Source: Symbiotaphrina buchneri
Taxonomy: Eukaryota > Ascomycota > Symbiotaphrinales > Symbiotaphrinaceae
Direction: 5' to 3'
NCBI GenBank assembly: GCA_001599915.1
Contig: BCIG01000002.1
Location: forward strand, 310,001-374,000
DNA: 64,000 nt
The notes below the pieces were generated by a model. That model was not told the DNA's origin and did not search any database. It saw only the letters and a list, made by a program, of their open reading frames with translations. This document shows positions 22,366 through 33,578 of the stretch, piece after piece; the stretch's first letter is position 1; the number at the start of each line of letters is the position of its first letter. The position numbers were made by a program, and so were the translations under genes.

Positions 22366-23581
22366 CTATGTTACACCATTGATCTTGTACTCCCTCGCTC
22401 CCTCGGTGCAAAGCAGGACGACTGTAGAACCGTCAAGCAGTCCCTTGAGCTGAGGATCTACAACGGCGCGTTTAAGCGCAGCAAGAGGCGCCGCACCACA
22501 AGGCCCGGCTTCTATTCCTTGTTCCCTGAGTTCCAGCACCGCCTGATGTGCCTCCTCATCCGGAACAGTCACACTCGCATCCACACCCAACCTTAACAGC
22601 GGCCACGCCGTGGTAGACGGTGTGCCACAACAGAGGCCCGCCATGATGGTGTCCCGCGTCGTGATTGCCGTCAACTCGCCATTTCGTAGACTCTCCCATA
22701 CGCAGGCCGCCACGTCCGGTTCTACAGTCATGATCCGCGTGTGCTTTCCTCGCGTGAAAGCCTTGTAGTGCGCTACGACCGCTTGAGCCAGCGAGCCGAC
22801 GCCCACGGGCACGATGACCCAATCCGGCTCCTGGCCTGCACCTGTCAGCTGCTCATCGATCTCGAGGAGCATTGTGGAGTAGCCGTCGACGATCCACTAC
22901 ACCATGGATACATGTTAACCCTTGTGCGCGCTCAAGCTTGGAAGTTATCCACACAGACACGCACCTTGGGAATCTCCTCATACCCCTCAAACGCCGTGTC
23001 CTGCACCAGCAACCCTTGCATACTTTTACGCTGTGACTCAAGTCACGCCCTTCTCACCGCAGCATCATAGTCCCCCTCGCACCTTACGACCGTCGCACCC
23101 TCTTCCTCAATCAACACCACTGTCGCGGGGTGCACATCGCGCGGCACATAGATCTCCCCGCCTCCAGGCCTAGGAGACGCGCCATATACGCGACCGCGCG
23201 GCCATGGTTCCCATCCGTGGCAGAGAACAGCTCGATGCCGGCGCGTCTCGCTGCAGACCCGACGGTGGTGAGATCTGCATCGGGAGGTAGGCCAAGCCGG
23301 TCTGTCAGCGCGCGAATGGTGGCGTAGGACGCCCCGAGGATCTTGAAGGATGGTAGGCCGAGGCGTGTGGTTTCGCTTTTGAGGAGGAGGTGGGAGAGAT
23401 GGAGCGAGGTGGCGAGAGAGGGGAGGGAGAGGAGCGGGGTGGGCTGGTAGGAGGGGAGCTGGGCGTGGAAGTCTTGAGGCGATGGAGATGGGGTGGTGGG
23501 CGGAATGGGAGGCGAGGAGGTGAGGCTTGTGCTGATTGAGGAAGGGTTGATGTAGATTGGTCGGTCGGGATGAGGCGGCAT
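22366..23581 (-). pseudogene. PLP-dependent ammonia-lyase (diaminopropionate ammonia-lyase/threonine dehydratase-like), interrupted
   Basis: Starts at ATG 23581 (MPPHPDRPIYINPS). K80 in LGLPSFKILGAS is the expected PLP Schiff-base lysine, and ATDGNHGRAVA is the phosphate-binding Asn-Gly loop region. The C-terminal half has PVGVGSLAQAVV, the tetraglycine-like cofactor loop, and ends at KINGVT. A canonical intron lies at 22897-22964. Two breaks separate the halves. Around 23170 the frame shifts by two extra bases (GLEA then EIYVPRDVHP). Near 23059 an in-frame TGA follows AAVRRA; a 27-nt GT..AG removal would skip it but is too short for a normal intron. Intact relatives deaminate amino acids such as 2,3-diaminopropionate, serine or threonine. 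The gene is probably inactive unless these are sequence errors. Confidence 0.7.
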
Positions 23582-24193
23582 TGTGCCCAAATTGGGTCGG
23601 AAAGGGAGTGCTTGTATGAAGCAAGCAAGCAAATGATGCACCCCAGCGAGCATCGGAGGTCCGACCGCGTGAGGCTTTATTGAGGCCGATTCACAAAAAG
23701 CCTCATTTCATCCGACGAATGATATGCTATGTGACTTGTCAGATACAATTGTCGGCAAATAGAGTCTGTTACATGTATGAATGCGTGACCCCACACCACA
23801 GGAGCTGATAACGACGCCACCTTCTTTCTGCACCAATGATATCACTCGCATTCTGTCACCACGGCTGAGATTCAAAAGTTGTTGCCCAACCAGATAATAT
23901 CGATCTGCTGTGGCCGACAGCGCCCATGACTGCGGGTTGGTGGTAACACGGCTTGAAGAGGCAGATAGGAAGAATACGGGGCCAATGGCTGAGGTCTAGA
24001 TCCATGTGTGTTGTCGGGGTTATGTGTCCACTTGCAAAGGGCGAGACCCTTCCATAGGTATACCAACCTTGCCATTCCTCTAACGAATGTGGCAGAGACG
24101 GTCGCTGATTATAGCAGAAAGTAGTCATTGCTGGCCGCTTGACCAGAAGAATTTCTATAGACCGATTTCAGCATATGCGGTTTTCTAGCCCTT
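23582..24193. other. Intergenic
   Basis: About 610 bp between the PLP-lyase start and the stop of the next minus-strand SDR. Nothing beyond short unsupported ORFs is seen. Confidence 0.4.
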
Positions 24194-24995
24194 CTACCAG
24201 GGAATGGGCCCTTCTTCACGTATGAACTTGCCCACATCTGCATCACGGTGCCCTTCAATAATGCTCAAGATGAAGTCTCCTGCCCCATCCGCACTTTTGG
24301 CAAGACCCCACCCGGTCCTAGCCTCCTCGTTCGGCCCACGCAGATTCGTAATTACGAATCCGGGAGAGATAATAAATACCTTTAACCCAGCGGCACCGAA
24401 TTCGCGCCACTCCAGCAGGGCGAGCATGTTGAGTGCAGCCTTGCTGACTTTATACGCACCCCCATTGGCCGGCTCCTTGAAAGGGCTGGGCGTGGGGTCC
24501 GCAGCCTTCGTTAGTCAGCCAGCGCCACTGCTGATATAGATCGAGTACGGATTGGTTGACTTGAGAAGCAGCGGTCTGAAAGCTGCGGACACAACGGCGG
24601 GGCCAATCACGTTGGTCTCCATTGCACGTTGATAGCGAGTCTTGATATTGTCGTCGGAGGCACCGACTGCCGCGTTGTTGATGAGCACGTCTAGTTGACC
24701 GAATCTGTCCTCGACAGTCGCGGCCGCTCTTTCGACGGATTGTTCATCGGTGACATCGAGTTGCAGTGCGGAGAGCTGGCCTTGGATGGAGGAGGCTTCG
24801 ATCTCTTCCTTCGCCTTTTCAACCTTTTTGAGCGAGCGGCCGGTCATGATGACGTGGTAAGCCGCTGATGCTTTGGCTATGGCTTCTGATGCCGCGTATC
24901 CGACTCCTGAGTTTGCGCCTTGCTTCTGTCAGCAACCACTCAAGGTGATCATATCAAGCCTAAATACCAGTAATGAGGACGATTGTTGAAGCCAT
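24194..24995 (-). pseudogene. Short-chain dehydrogenase with in-frame TGA (UGA-CUA context)
   Basis: Model: complement(join(24194..24918, 24968..24995)), 250 codons plus stop. It starts MASTIVLITG and splices to ANSGVGYAASEAIA, giving the TGxxxGxG cofactor motif. It also has INNAAVGA, a catalytic SSGAG strand and YKVSK (Y-x-x-x-K). A TGA at 24515-24517 falls directly after SSGAG, while the frame continues without shift through LTKAADPTPSPF to the YxxxK and a normal C-terminus. The stop is followed by CTA, and TGA-CTA is a known leaky-stop context, so low-level read-through is conceivable. A TCA-to-TGA change is the simpler reading. The gene is divergent from the Zn2Cys6 regulator at 25315. 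Confidence 0.75.
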
Positions 24996-25314
24996 CTTGA
25001 GATATCTGGTATTGGAAATCCTTGGAAGACGGCGGGAAGGTAGATCCGGAAGATCCAGGATTGGCGACGGGTACCTGGGATTTATAGACACCTGCCCGGT
25101 CTTGCCCCCGGGTGAAGAAGTAAATAATCTACGATGCTGTGATCCGAGGGCACACAGAATGGGAGGGACTAGTCCATGTCGGGCGAAACCCGCGAGGAAG
25201 CGGCACTAGGCTGCCACGGAGATACCGGAGTTGACAGCTGCGACATATTGATTCGAGAGTCACCAGTGGCAACTCCTCCTCATTGATCACCGAAGCGGAG
25301 CAACGGTAGACATC
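24996..25314. promoter_or_regulatory. Divergent promoter between SDR and Zn2Cys6 regulator
   Basis: 319 bp between two start codons on opposite strands. No coding signal is seen. It marks the left edge of the metabolite cluster as I draw it. Confidence 0.4.
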
Positions 25315-26898
25315 ATGCGCTTCCCTAGTGGTGGGTGTCAGACATGTAGGGATCGAAGAATCAAGGCGAGTGGTCCATCCGATGCATTCGTCCGAGGGTG
25401 CCTGGGGGAAGCTGACTAGCTGCCACAGTGCGACGAGACGCACCCAACATGTCAGAGATGCACCAAGTCTGGCCGTATTTGCCACGGTATGAGGCCTCGA
25501 GATGCCTGCTCCGTGGTCCATATCGAGAACTGCTACGCCAGCGGCCACAAGAAGCGGCCTCGAGGGCCGCGTACGAAGCCGACGTCAACGGAGTTCATGT
25601 GCGACCACAAGTCGATTCTACCCCGTGCACTTGTCGATCTGAAGAGCGAAGCAACAGTATATTACCTGACTTGCCACGTGCAGCGACGTGAAGACTTTTC
25701 GGAGCTTTTGACGAGCGTGATGGATGATTTCCTGCATATATGGATGTCGGGAGGGTCGAGTCCACTTGTCGACCTTGCTGTCTCGTCAATGGCTCTGGCG
25801 GTCTTCTCCAAATCAATGAAGTATCCACCTGCGGCCATAGAGGCCTCCATGAACTATCAGCGCCTGTTGAGAGACCTACAAACAACAATCCGGTCTCTGG
25901 ACGCAGGAAATATCGATGCATGCCTGGTTGCGGTTTTCTTCATGGGCCGATACGAGGACACCATATGTAACCCACCTGGACTGAATCCAGGGAAACTTAC
26001 TGATGCGCAGAGCTTCATGCATCATGACGGGTGCTTCGCGCTTCTGAAGATGTGGAAAGAGCGCCTTAGTCATATGTGCCCTGCAACAAATGTTATCAAA
26101 CATGCGAGACGTGGCACGATCCGGTCGGCTCTGATGAGGGGTATTGCGCTGCCGGAATGGATAGAGGATGGTGCTTCCTTCGGTGAGCGTGGGCTGGAGC
26201 TCGAATATGATCGCATCGTGGTGCAAATGACTAGTGCCCGCGCGCGACTGTCCTGCCCGATCAGAGTGAAAGGTATTCAAGGGACATCACCTCATGTGCT
26301 CATGCCAGAAGCAAAAGCTTTCATTACGGAGGTGGAGACACTCGACAATGCCCTAGAGGATTGGAAGGCAATGTTGCCACGGACGTGGTCTTCTCGCCGA
26401 CAGAGTTTATCGCATGATATGTCATTGCCGACAAAAGACATCTATTCTTCTTTCGTCTACACCTACTCCAGCCTTGGACACGCCGCTGTCTGGAATCATT
26501 ACTTCGCCACGAAGATGCTCACCAACAGCACCCCCCTGAACGTTCTGAATATTAGCCCGCCTGACCATAAGGGGTCCCAAGATCAGCAGCATCTGGAATG
26601 CCTCTCGCGCATTAAAACCGTGGCCGACAATATAGCATCCACAATCCCATTCTGCCTGCAAAGAATTACGCTGTCGCCATCTGATCAAAGTGTGATCACC
26701 GCGGCCACGGTCGAGGACATCGAACCACAACTGGCGCGCGGAGTGATATGGCCTTTGACCATCGCTTGCGGGGTCGAAGCTGTGGATACCGAACAGAGAC
26801 GTTGGTTCAAGTCGCAGCTCGCCCGGCTCGGGAGAGCCATTGGTAGTGGAGCGATTGCCTGTGCTGAGATGGACTCGTGGTTCTTCGAGGGTCGATAG
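25315..26898 (+). CDS. Zn2Cys6 transcription factor, cluster regulator candidate
   Basis: Model: join(25315..25365, 25429..26898), 506 residues. The spliced N-terminus gives C8-x2-C11-x6-C18-x6-C25-x2-C28-x6-C35 (SGGCQTCRDRRIKCDE and onward). The intron splits the zinc cluster between IK and CDE, a position often used in such genes. The donor is AAG|GCGAGT, so this is a GC-AG intron; the acceptor is CCACAG. The remainder resembles the C-terminal regulatory region of many fungal regulators of this class, rich in helices. It would act in the nucleus on CGG-containing sites. It lies just upstream of, and on the same strand as, the NRPS-like gene, which makes it a natural candidate pathway-specific activator. 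Confidence 0.88.
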
Positions 26899-27445
26899 GC
26901 GTCGTCCAGTGGAGATGGTAACAAACACTTCGGTCGGCGGACACTGGCGCGCAAAATCCCGACGGCCTACCTGTTACTATGCGGGCGATACTGCGTCGTT
27001 TCTCGCATCTGGAAAGTAGAGTGGAGGGTGCACTCAGAGCAAGGACGAGGTATAGGGAAAAGGTAAAAAGGGGGCTAAAGAACTCAATAATAACCTAGCG
27101 TCTCACGCTTGGGTACGAGAACGCGCTCGGCCCATTCGCCCAGTACTGAGATGCTGGGATGGGACGCCTCATCTCATCTTCTCTTATCTTTGACCTCGGT
27201 TTTGTTTGGGCTTAGGCCTCCACCTTTTCAAGGCAGGATCCCGTTTTGTGGTCGCCGTGGGTTGATAAACGATAGCTCGAAGATGGCAGCTCAAAAAGCC
27301 CGCTAGTTGATGTGTACCTTACTTACCTTACTTTGTAGTCTCAATTGCGTCTCGAGATCTCTACTACTACAAGATTTATTGCAGATATTGGCATAAGGCG
27401 CAATTTGAGGATCCATCAACGCTTCCGAACGGCAAGTCCATCACG
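26899..27445. promoter_or_regulatory. NRPS-like gene promoter with GATA sites
   Basis: 547 bp upstream of the A-T-R gene. HGATAR sites are seen at about 27182-27188 (CTTATCT) and 27263-27268 (TGATAA). A CTTAC-rich patch is at about 27315-27340. No gene is seen. Confidence 0.5.
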
Positions 27446-30400
27446 ATGTCTGTCTTGTCGATGCAACCCCCTGCTTTGGCAAGCAAGCATCTCTACACTT
27501 CCCACAACGAAGCCAAAGCATCACATGCAAAGATCGGCGATGAATATGGCCCACTCTACATCGTCGATGACATCCTACGGGCAACAGCTGCGGAGAAATC
27601 TCAAGTGCCCCTGATAGCATTTCCCAAGTCAGACCAGGGCTTGACGGATTTCGAACACTTCACAGCTCGGGAGTTGAACGACTTTGCGGATACTGGAGCA
27701 AAGTGTTTCATCGACGCCGGGTTGGCTCCTGTGACGGTTCGTATATCCTTCATTTGCTACAAAATCGCTATATGGCATGCTCATATGTCTTCTCAAAGGA
27801 TGCTCCTGTCATCGCCCTCTTGGGTCCTTCGACGTTTGAGTATCTCATCACGATCTTCTCGTTGACGCGATTGGGATACGCGGTTCTCTTTCTGTCGAAC
27901 CGGTTGGCTATCAACGCCTATCTTTCACTCCTTGAGAAGACAGACTGCAACGCCATAGTCTACGCTCCCTCGTTTTCCATCACAGTTGCGCAGCTTGGAA
28001 CTTCGCGGGCACTCACTGCCGTTCCCATCTTGACTCGAGCGCAAATAACTCGCAGACCCAACGACCGCTCTCCACCTTTCTTGCACACCTTGGACCGGGT
28101 CACGCATCATAGCAAAACAGCCTTTATCATCCACTCCTCTGGATCAACCGGCACACCCAAACCCATCTTCCAGACGCACCGCGCCTGTCTCAACAACTAC
28201 TCCGTGGGATCGGGTAAGCGCGCCTTCACGACGTTACCGCTGTATCACAACTTCGGCATCGCAAACACGTACCGGTCGATGTGGAAACGCGTTGAGATTG
28301 CATTCTACAATGCCCGCTTGCCGCAGACATCGCAAATGCTGGCTGAAGTGGTCGACACGGTACGACCCGAGATCGTCCTGGCTGTTCCGTATTCTCTGAA
28401 GCTGCTAGCCGAAAGTGAGAAGGGCCTCCAGGCGCTGAGAAGATGTGAAATGGTCATGTCGGGAGGGAGTGCGTGTCCGGATGCATTGGGAAATCAACTG
28501 GTCGAAGCTGGCGTTAACATCATCGTTCAGTTTGGAGCGTGAGTCACCTCTTGCATTTGCTCTCCATGACCTGTCTGGTGCTGACACTACTCTCAGGACC
28601 GAAGTCGGCCAGGTGATGTCCTCGCAAAGGCCCATCGACGACAAAGTCTGGGACTACATGCGCCTTCCGGCAGAAGCAAAGCCCTTTGTCCTCATGGATC
28701 CGCTCGGAGACGGCGAAACATACGAATGTGTTGTCCTCGACGGGTGGAAGTCAAAGGTGGCGTCCAACTCCTCTAATCCACCCAACTCGTTCCGCACTGG
28801 AGACACCTTCGTTGCCCACGCGTCCATCCCGGATGCATGGAAGCATGTAGGAAGACTCGACGACCGCATCACCCTCGTCAACGGGGAGAAGGTTCTGCCG
28901 CTTCCGATCGAGGGCCGGATCAAGCAGCACCCGGCAGTGCGCGACGCCGTCGTCTTTGGCATTGGCCGCGCCGTGCCAGGCCTGCTTGTGTTTCGCAGCG
29001 GCGATGCCGCAATCCAAGAGCTCAGCGACGGCGAGTTCGTGGAGCGGGTCTGGCCGGCGGTGCAGGACGCAAACTCGCGTTCGGACGCGACGGCGCAGAT
29101 CACCAAGGAGATGATCGTGCCCTCGTCTCGTGATTTCCCACAGACGGATAAGGGGACTTTCATCCGTGCGCGTGTGTATGCCGCGTTCGAGAGAGAGATT
29201 GAAGCAGCCTACGCCGGAATCGAAAGTGCAGACACAGATGGGACTCTCTGCCTGGACATTCCTGAGCTCGAACACTATATCTTCGAAAAACTGGCCGCTT
29301 TGGACGTCACCTTGGGAGATAGCCAGAGCGACTTCTTCGCTGCGGGTGTGGACAGTCTGAAGGAAATCACTGTCTGGGGCCAGACCAAGCGGGACCTAGA
29401 TCTTGGTGGACAGGGAAAGAGACTAGGCCAGAACGTGCTCTTCGAAAAAGCAAATGTGGCTGCGCTGGCAAAGCATTTGTATGCCTTGAGAACTGGACAA
29501 GCGGAAGAAGTGGATGAGACAAATGAGCTTCGGGCCATGGAGGCGTTGATTGAGAAGTACTCCTCGTGCTCTGTACAGAGGCCAAGCAAGCTGCTGTCTT
29601 ATCCTACGAGTCATACAGTTGTAAGTGACCCCTCCAATCATTCAAGGTGATACTAATTTACGTGACCAGGTGCTCACGGGGGCAACTGGCTCTTTGGGAG
29701 CCCATCTAATTGCACAGATGCTTCCTGATCCGTCCATTAGCCGGATTTTCTGCCTTGTCCGCGCTGGAACAGACGCAGAGGCATATTCTCGTGTGCTCTC
29801 CGCGCTATCTTCGCGCGAGCTTCTCCCTGCTTCATCGACCGATACATTCCGCTCAAAAGTCATCTGTCTCGCATCCGACCTCTCCGATCCGGACTTTGGT
29901 CTCACACAAGACGTTCTCAGCACAATGCGAACCACAGCGACCATCATCTTCCACTGCGCCTGGGCCGTCAACTTTGTACTGGGCGTCAACTCCTTCGAAC
30001 CACATCTGGCGGGGCTCCACAACCTGCTTTCCTTCAGCCTCACCTCCCCTTTCCCCTCTCCACCGGCAATGCTCTTCTGCTCCTCCATCGGTGCCGCAAA
30101 CGCTACACCGCGCCCGGCAATCGTACCAGAGACGCGCATCGCCGATCTGTCATACGCACAGAGCACAGGCTACGCACGCAGCAAGCTCGTCGCCGAGCAC
30201 ATCGTGCATGCCCTGGCCCGGCAGGGCGCCAACGCACGTGTGCTGAGGCTAGGCCAGATCGTGGGCGACACCAAAGCCGGGATCTGGAACGACACTGAGG
30301 CGGTTCCCATGATGATCCGAAGCGCCCTTGCTGTCGGCGCGCTGCCCACGTTGGAAGGCGAAGAGAAGCTGCGGTGGATCCCCGTTGACACTGTCGCGAC

Positions 30401-30842
30401 TGTCATGTTGGAGTTGGTGGGCTTCACTTGCGCGGGTCGGGGACTAAGTCCGCAGCAGCTTCTGGAGAGGAATGGTGGCGCAGGCGAGCCAGAACTTGTC
30501 TTTAATGTGCTGAACCCTTCATCGTTGGATTGGGTGGGTGATGTCCTGCCGGCTCTGCGTGAGGCCGGGTTGCGCTTTGAGACGGTGGACACGCGGGAAT
30601 GGCTAAGGCGGCTGAAGGAGGGCGAGCAGGATCCTGAGAAGAATCCTTCGACCAAGTTGCTGGGTTTCTGGGAAGGGAAGTATGGGCAACCGGTCGAGGG
30701 TAAGAGCAAAAAGGGGTCGCTGGAGTGGCAGATGGACGCGCTGCTACAGAAGAGTCAGACGCTCAGGGAGCCGCTAACGGTGGATGTCAAGAAGTTTGCA
30801 CATGTTTGGATGAAGAAGTGGGTTGTTCATAGAGGATCATGA
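27446..30842 (+). CDS. NRPS-like adenylate-forming reductase (A-T-R)
   Basis: Model: join(27446..27736, 27799..28538, 28597..29620, 29670..30842), 1075 residues. Adenylation domain, about 1-560: A3 core SSGSTGTPKPIF near residue 208, A5-type FGATEVGQ near 345. Thiolation domain, about 570-650: FFAAGVDSLKE with the phosphopantetheine serine. Reductase domain, about 686-1075: VLTGATGSLGAHL Rossmann loop, then TGYARSK with the Y-x-x-x-K pair. There is no condensation domain. Such enzymes activate a carboxylic acid with ATP, load it on the carrier and release it with NADPH as an aldehyde or alcohol. The A4 region reads LPLYHNFG and lacks the aspartate that grips an alpha-amino group, so an aryl or other non-amino acid is the likely substrate. 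This is the core enzyme of the cluster. Confidence 0.92.
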
Positions 30843-31654
30843 GATTTCGTCTGATCGTTATTTGGATATCTGAGTTCAAGGGGCACAATCAAAGTCTGTA
30901 TTTTTGAACGTCTATCATACTATCAGTACACAATCAATATCTTGGAAAACGAAAAAGACGCCGGACTCAGAACATTGCACTCAGGCCCTCCCTTCCCCAA
31001 AAGATTTCCAAGACAAGCCTGTAGCTCTGGGTCCCTTGGAGGAGGACTCCCTCTGCCGCCCCGGAGCAGGCCTGGCTTTCCGAGAACTTTGGTTAGGATG
31101 GTCACTGACATAGAAACTAGGTTATACGGAAGCTTAATTCCAACCAGGCCATCTCCACTCGGACCCCTACGCCAAGATGGTGAGCCCCGATAAGTACATT
31201 CGGACATCTCGCCCACGTCGTCCGGTCGCCGTGGGCCTTCGCTCGCTCGCCCTGCTGATGCCGACCTAGCCGGCCCAGCCCCTTGCCCACCCTTGGCCTT
31301 TGACTACATTGGGCGCAAGTGTATGCGAAAACGAGATGGAAACCGTCGGGACCTAATTGTCCGGTATCTCCACGTCTCCACGCTCGTCCCGCAAGCGCGG
31401 TTCGAGCAGAGATAAGGGAAAGCCAACGACGACGGAGGCTGCGGGCGATGAAGATAGACGATATCGCTAGAGATGGGGGTGGTAAGGGGATCACCACGGG
31501 GGATGCTCGACATAAGTAGTTCGGGAAGTTCGTTGATGTAATTGTGGTTTTCAGCAAGATCGATTGACCAGGGTCTTGGGATAACTACAAACATCAAATC
31601 TCTCTTCTGAGTTCACTTTCAATCATTGTTTGGTCGTCCAAAGAAACACGAACC
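30843..31654. promoter_or_regulatory. Upstream region of the amino-acid permease
   Basis: About 810 bp. GATA-type sites occur at about 31190 (CGATAAG) and 31409-31415 (AGATAAG). Short ORFs on both strands have no family resemblance. Confidence 0.45.
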
Positions 31655-33335
31655 ATGGCAGAAGAGAAGAAGTCCGTGTCGAATAGCGAGGTGACCGATC
31701 AACCCGTCGTGGCAGAGGTCACCGATGTCACCACCCACCCTGTCCAGGGTGAGTCGGAGCTCTCGCGGCAGCTGAGCTCGCGCCATCTGCTCATGATTGC
31801 CATGGGGTCGTCGATCGGTGTTGGGCTCTGGCAGGGATCCGGCACATCACTGGGGAACGGAGGCTCCGCGGCTCTCTTCTTAGGGTAGGTCACACCAAAA
31901 TAACCACCTTGATCTCCTGTCTTACGGATATAGCTACTGCATTGCCGGATCGATTGCGTGGTCTGTCAACCAATGCATCGGCGAGATGGCTATCCTATAT
32001 CCTCTTGCGTCCGCCTTCCCGCAATGGAGTCGGAAGTTCGTGGACATCGCACCTGCTTTCACCGTAGGCTGGGCGTACTGGTTCTCGCACTCGATCATCC
32101 TGGCCACCGAGCTGCAAGGTCTCGTAACGGTCATGAAGTTCTGGACCACTGCCGTTCCCACGGCAGCCTGGCTGTCCATTTTCTTCGTCTGCATCGTGGC
32201 CGTGAACGTCTGCGCCGTCAAGGTCTTCGGAGAGATCGAGGTGGTCATGTCCACGCTGAAATTCTTCTGGATCTTCGTCGTCATCATTGCCAGCATCGTC
32301 ATCTCTGCCGGTGGCGCCCCCAACCATGAGAAGATCGGGTTCAAGTTCTGGGATGAATATGCCTTCACCCACGGCTTCAAAGGCTTCTTGTCCGTCATGC
32401 CAACCTGTATCTTCGCCATGGGTGGAACGGAGATTGGTGGGCTTGCCGCTGCTGAAGCCCGCAATCCCAAGAAATCTGGGCCACGCGCCGTCACGGCCAC
32501 GTGGGTCCGACTTTCTCTTTTCTACATCCTCGGTGCCCTGATGGTGACTATCACCGTCTCGCCAAAGGACAAGAACATCTTCGGGGCCAGCGGGTCCAAC
32601 GCCTCGCCCTTCGTGATCGCGTATCGCAACGCCGGAATCCCCGCCATGGCGCACCTCATGAACGCCATCATCTTCGTCTCCGTGCTTTCGTCTGGCAACG
32701 CCCAGCCGTACATCGCTTCCCGCACGGCTGTGGGACTGTCGCAGATCGGGCTCGCACCACGTTTCTTGCAAAAGTGCGACGCCACAGGCCGCCCTTGGTT
32801 TGCGCTGATTCCCACACTGCTCGTCGGCGGCGGGCTCAGCTATCTGAACGTGAGCAACTCGGGCGCGACCGTCTTCGCCTGGTTTTCGCACCTGACGTCG
32901 CTCTGCACCCTCTTCGTCTGGGGCATGATCTTCCTCTGCCATATCCGCTTCCGCAAAGCCTGGGCCGCCCAAGGTCGCTTGCCGTCCGAGCTACCCTGGA
33001 AGACGTGGACGTATCCCGTCGGCTCGTACTACGGCCTCTGCTGGTGCATTGCGCTGTACATCATCGAGTTCTACCTCGCCGTCTCGCCGCTCACCGGCAA
33101 GCCCTCGGCCAAGAACTTCTTTGCCAACTATATCTCGGCCATTGCGATCTTGTGCTTGTATATTGGCTCCAAGATATATTACCGCGGCCCGTTCTGGATT
33201 AAGGCGCAAGATGTAGATCTCGATACTGGGAGGAGGTATTATAGTGACGACGAGGAAGACGGTGGAGAGAAGTTGGGATTCAAGAATATAATCCCGAAAA
33301 CCCTGGCGCTTGTTACGGGAGAGTCCAAGTTCTAG
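31655..33335 (+). CDS. Amino-acid permease (fungal YAT/APC superfamily)
   Basis: Model: join(31655..31884, 31934..33335), 543 residues. The N-terminal tail is cytosolic and acidic. It then has SRHLLMIAMGSSIGVGLWQG, the characteristic first helix of fungal amino-acid permeases. Further signatures are GGTEIGGLAAAEARNPKK and SSGNAQPYIASRTAVGL. About 12 hydrophobic segments are visible. The tail YYSDDEEDGGEK is acidic. The 49-nt intron is canonical and restores FLGYCIAGS. Known relatives bring amino acids across the plasma membrane with protons. Inside the cluster it may supply a precursor or move a product or intermediate, but it could also be a neighbour by chance. Confidence 0.9.
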
Positions 33336-33578
33336 ACATGGCGGTTGGTAGATGGAGACGGATTCATGCGTGGTTGATGGCAGAGTGTGTGAGATATATA
33401 GATGTTGATTGCCTTGTATTTTTGTGCGACTTCAATAGTTTGTATCAAGGAGAGCAGTTATTTTATTCCCACGAAGTCAAACTTTAGAATTTCGTGCATA
33501 GTCAATGACAGCCAAAAAGTCCCAGAAGACGCAAGTGAAAAATCGATTGAACTAGCTAAAAGAGCGACAAGATAGAGT

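Noticed and set aside
31958-33202. Several long alternate-frame ORFs over the permease
   Set aside because: Arg/Ala/His-rich compositions typical of antisense or shifted reading of a GC-rich membrane-protein gene.
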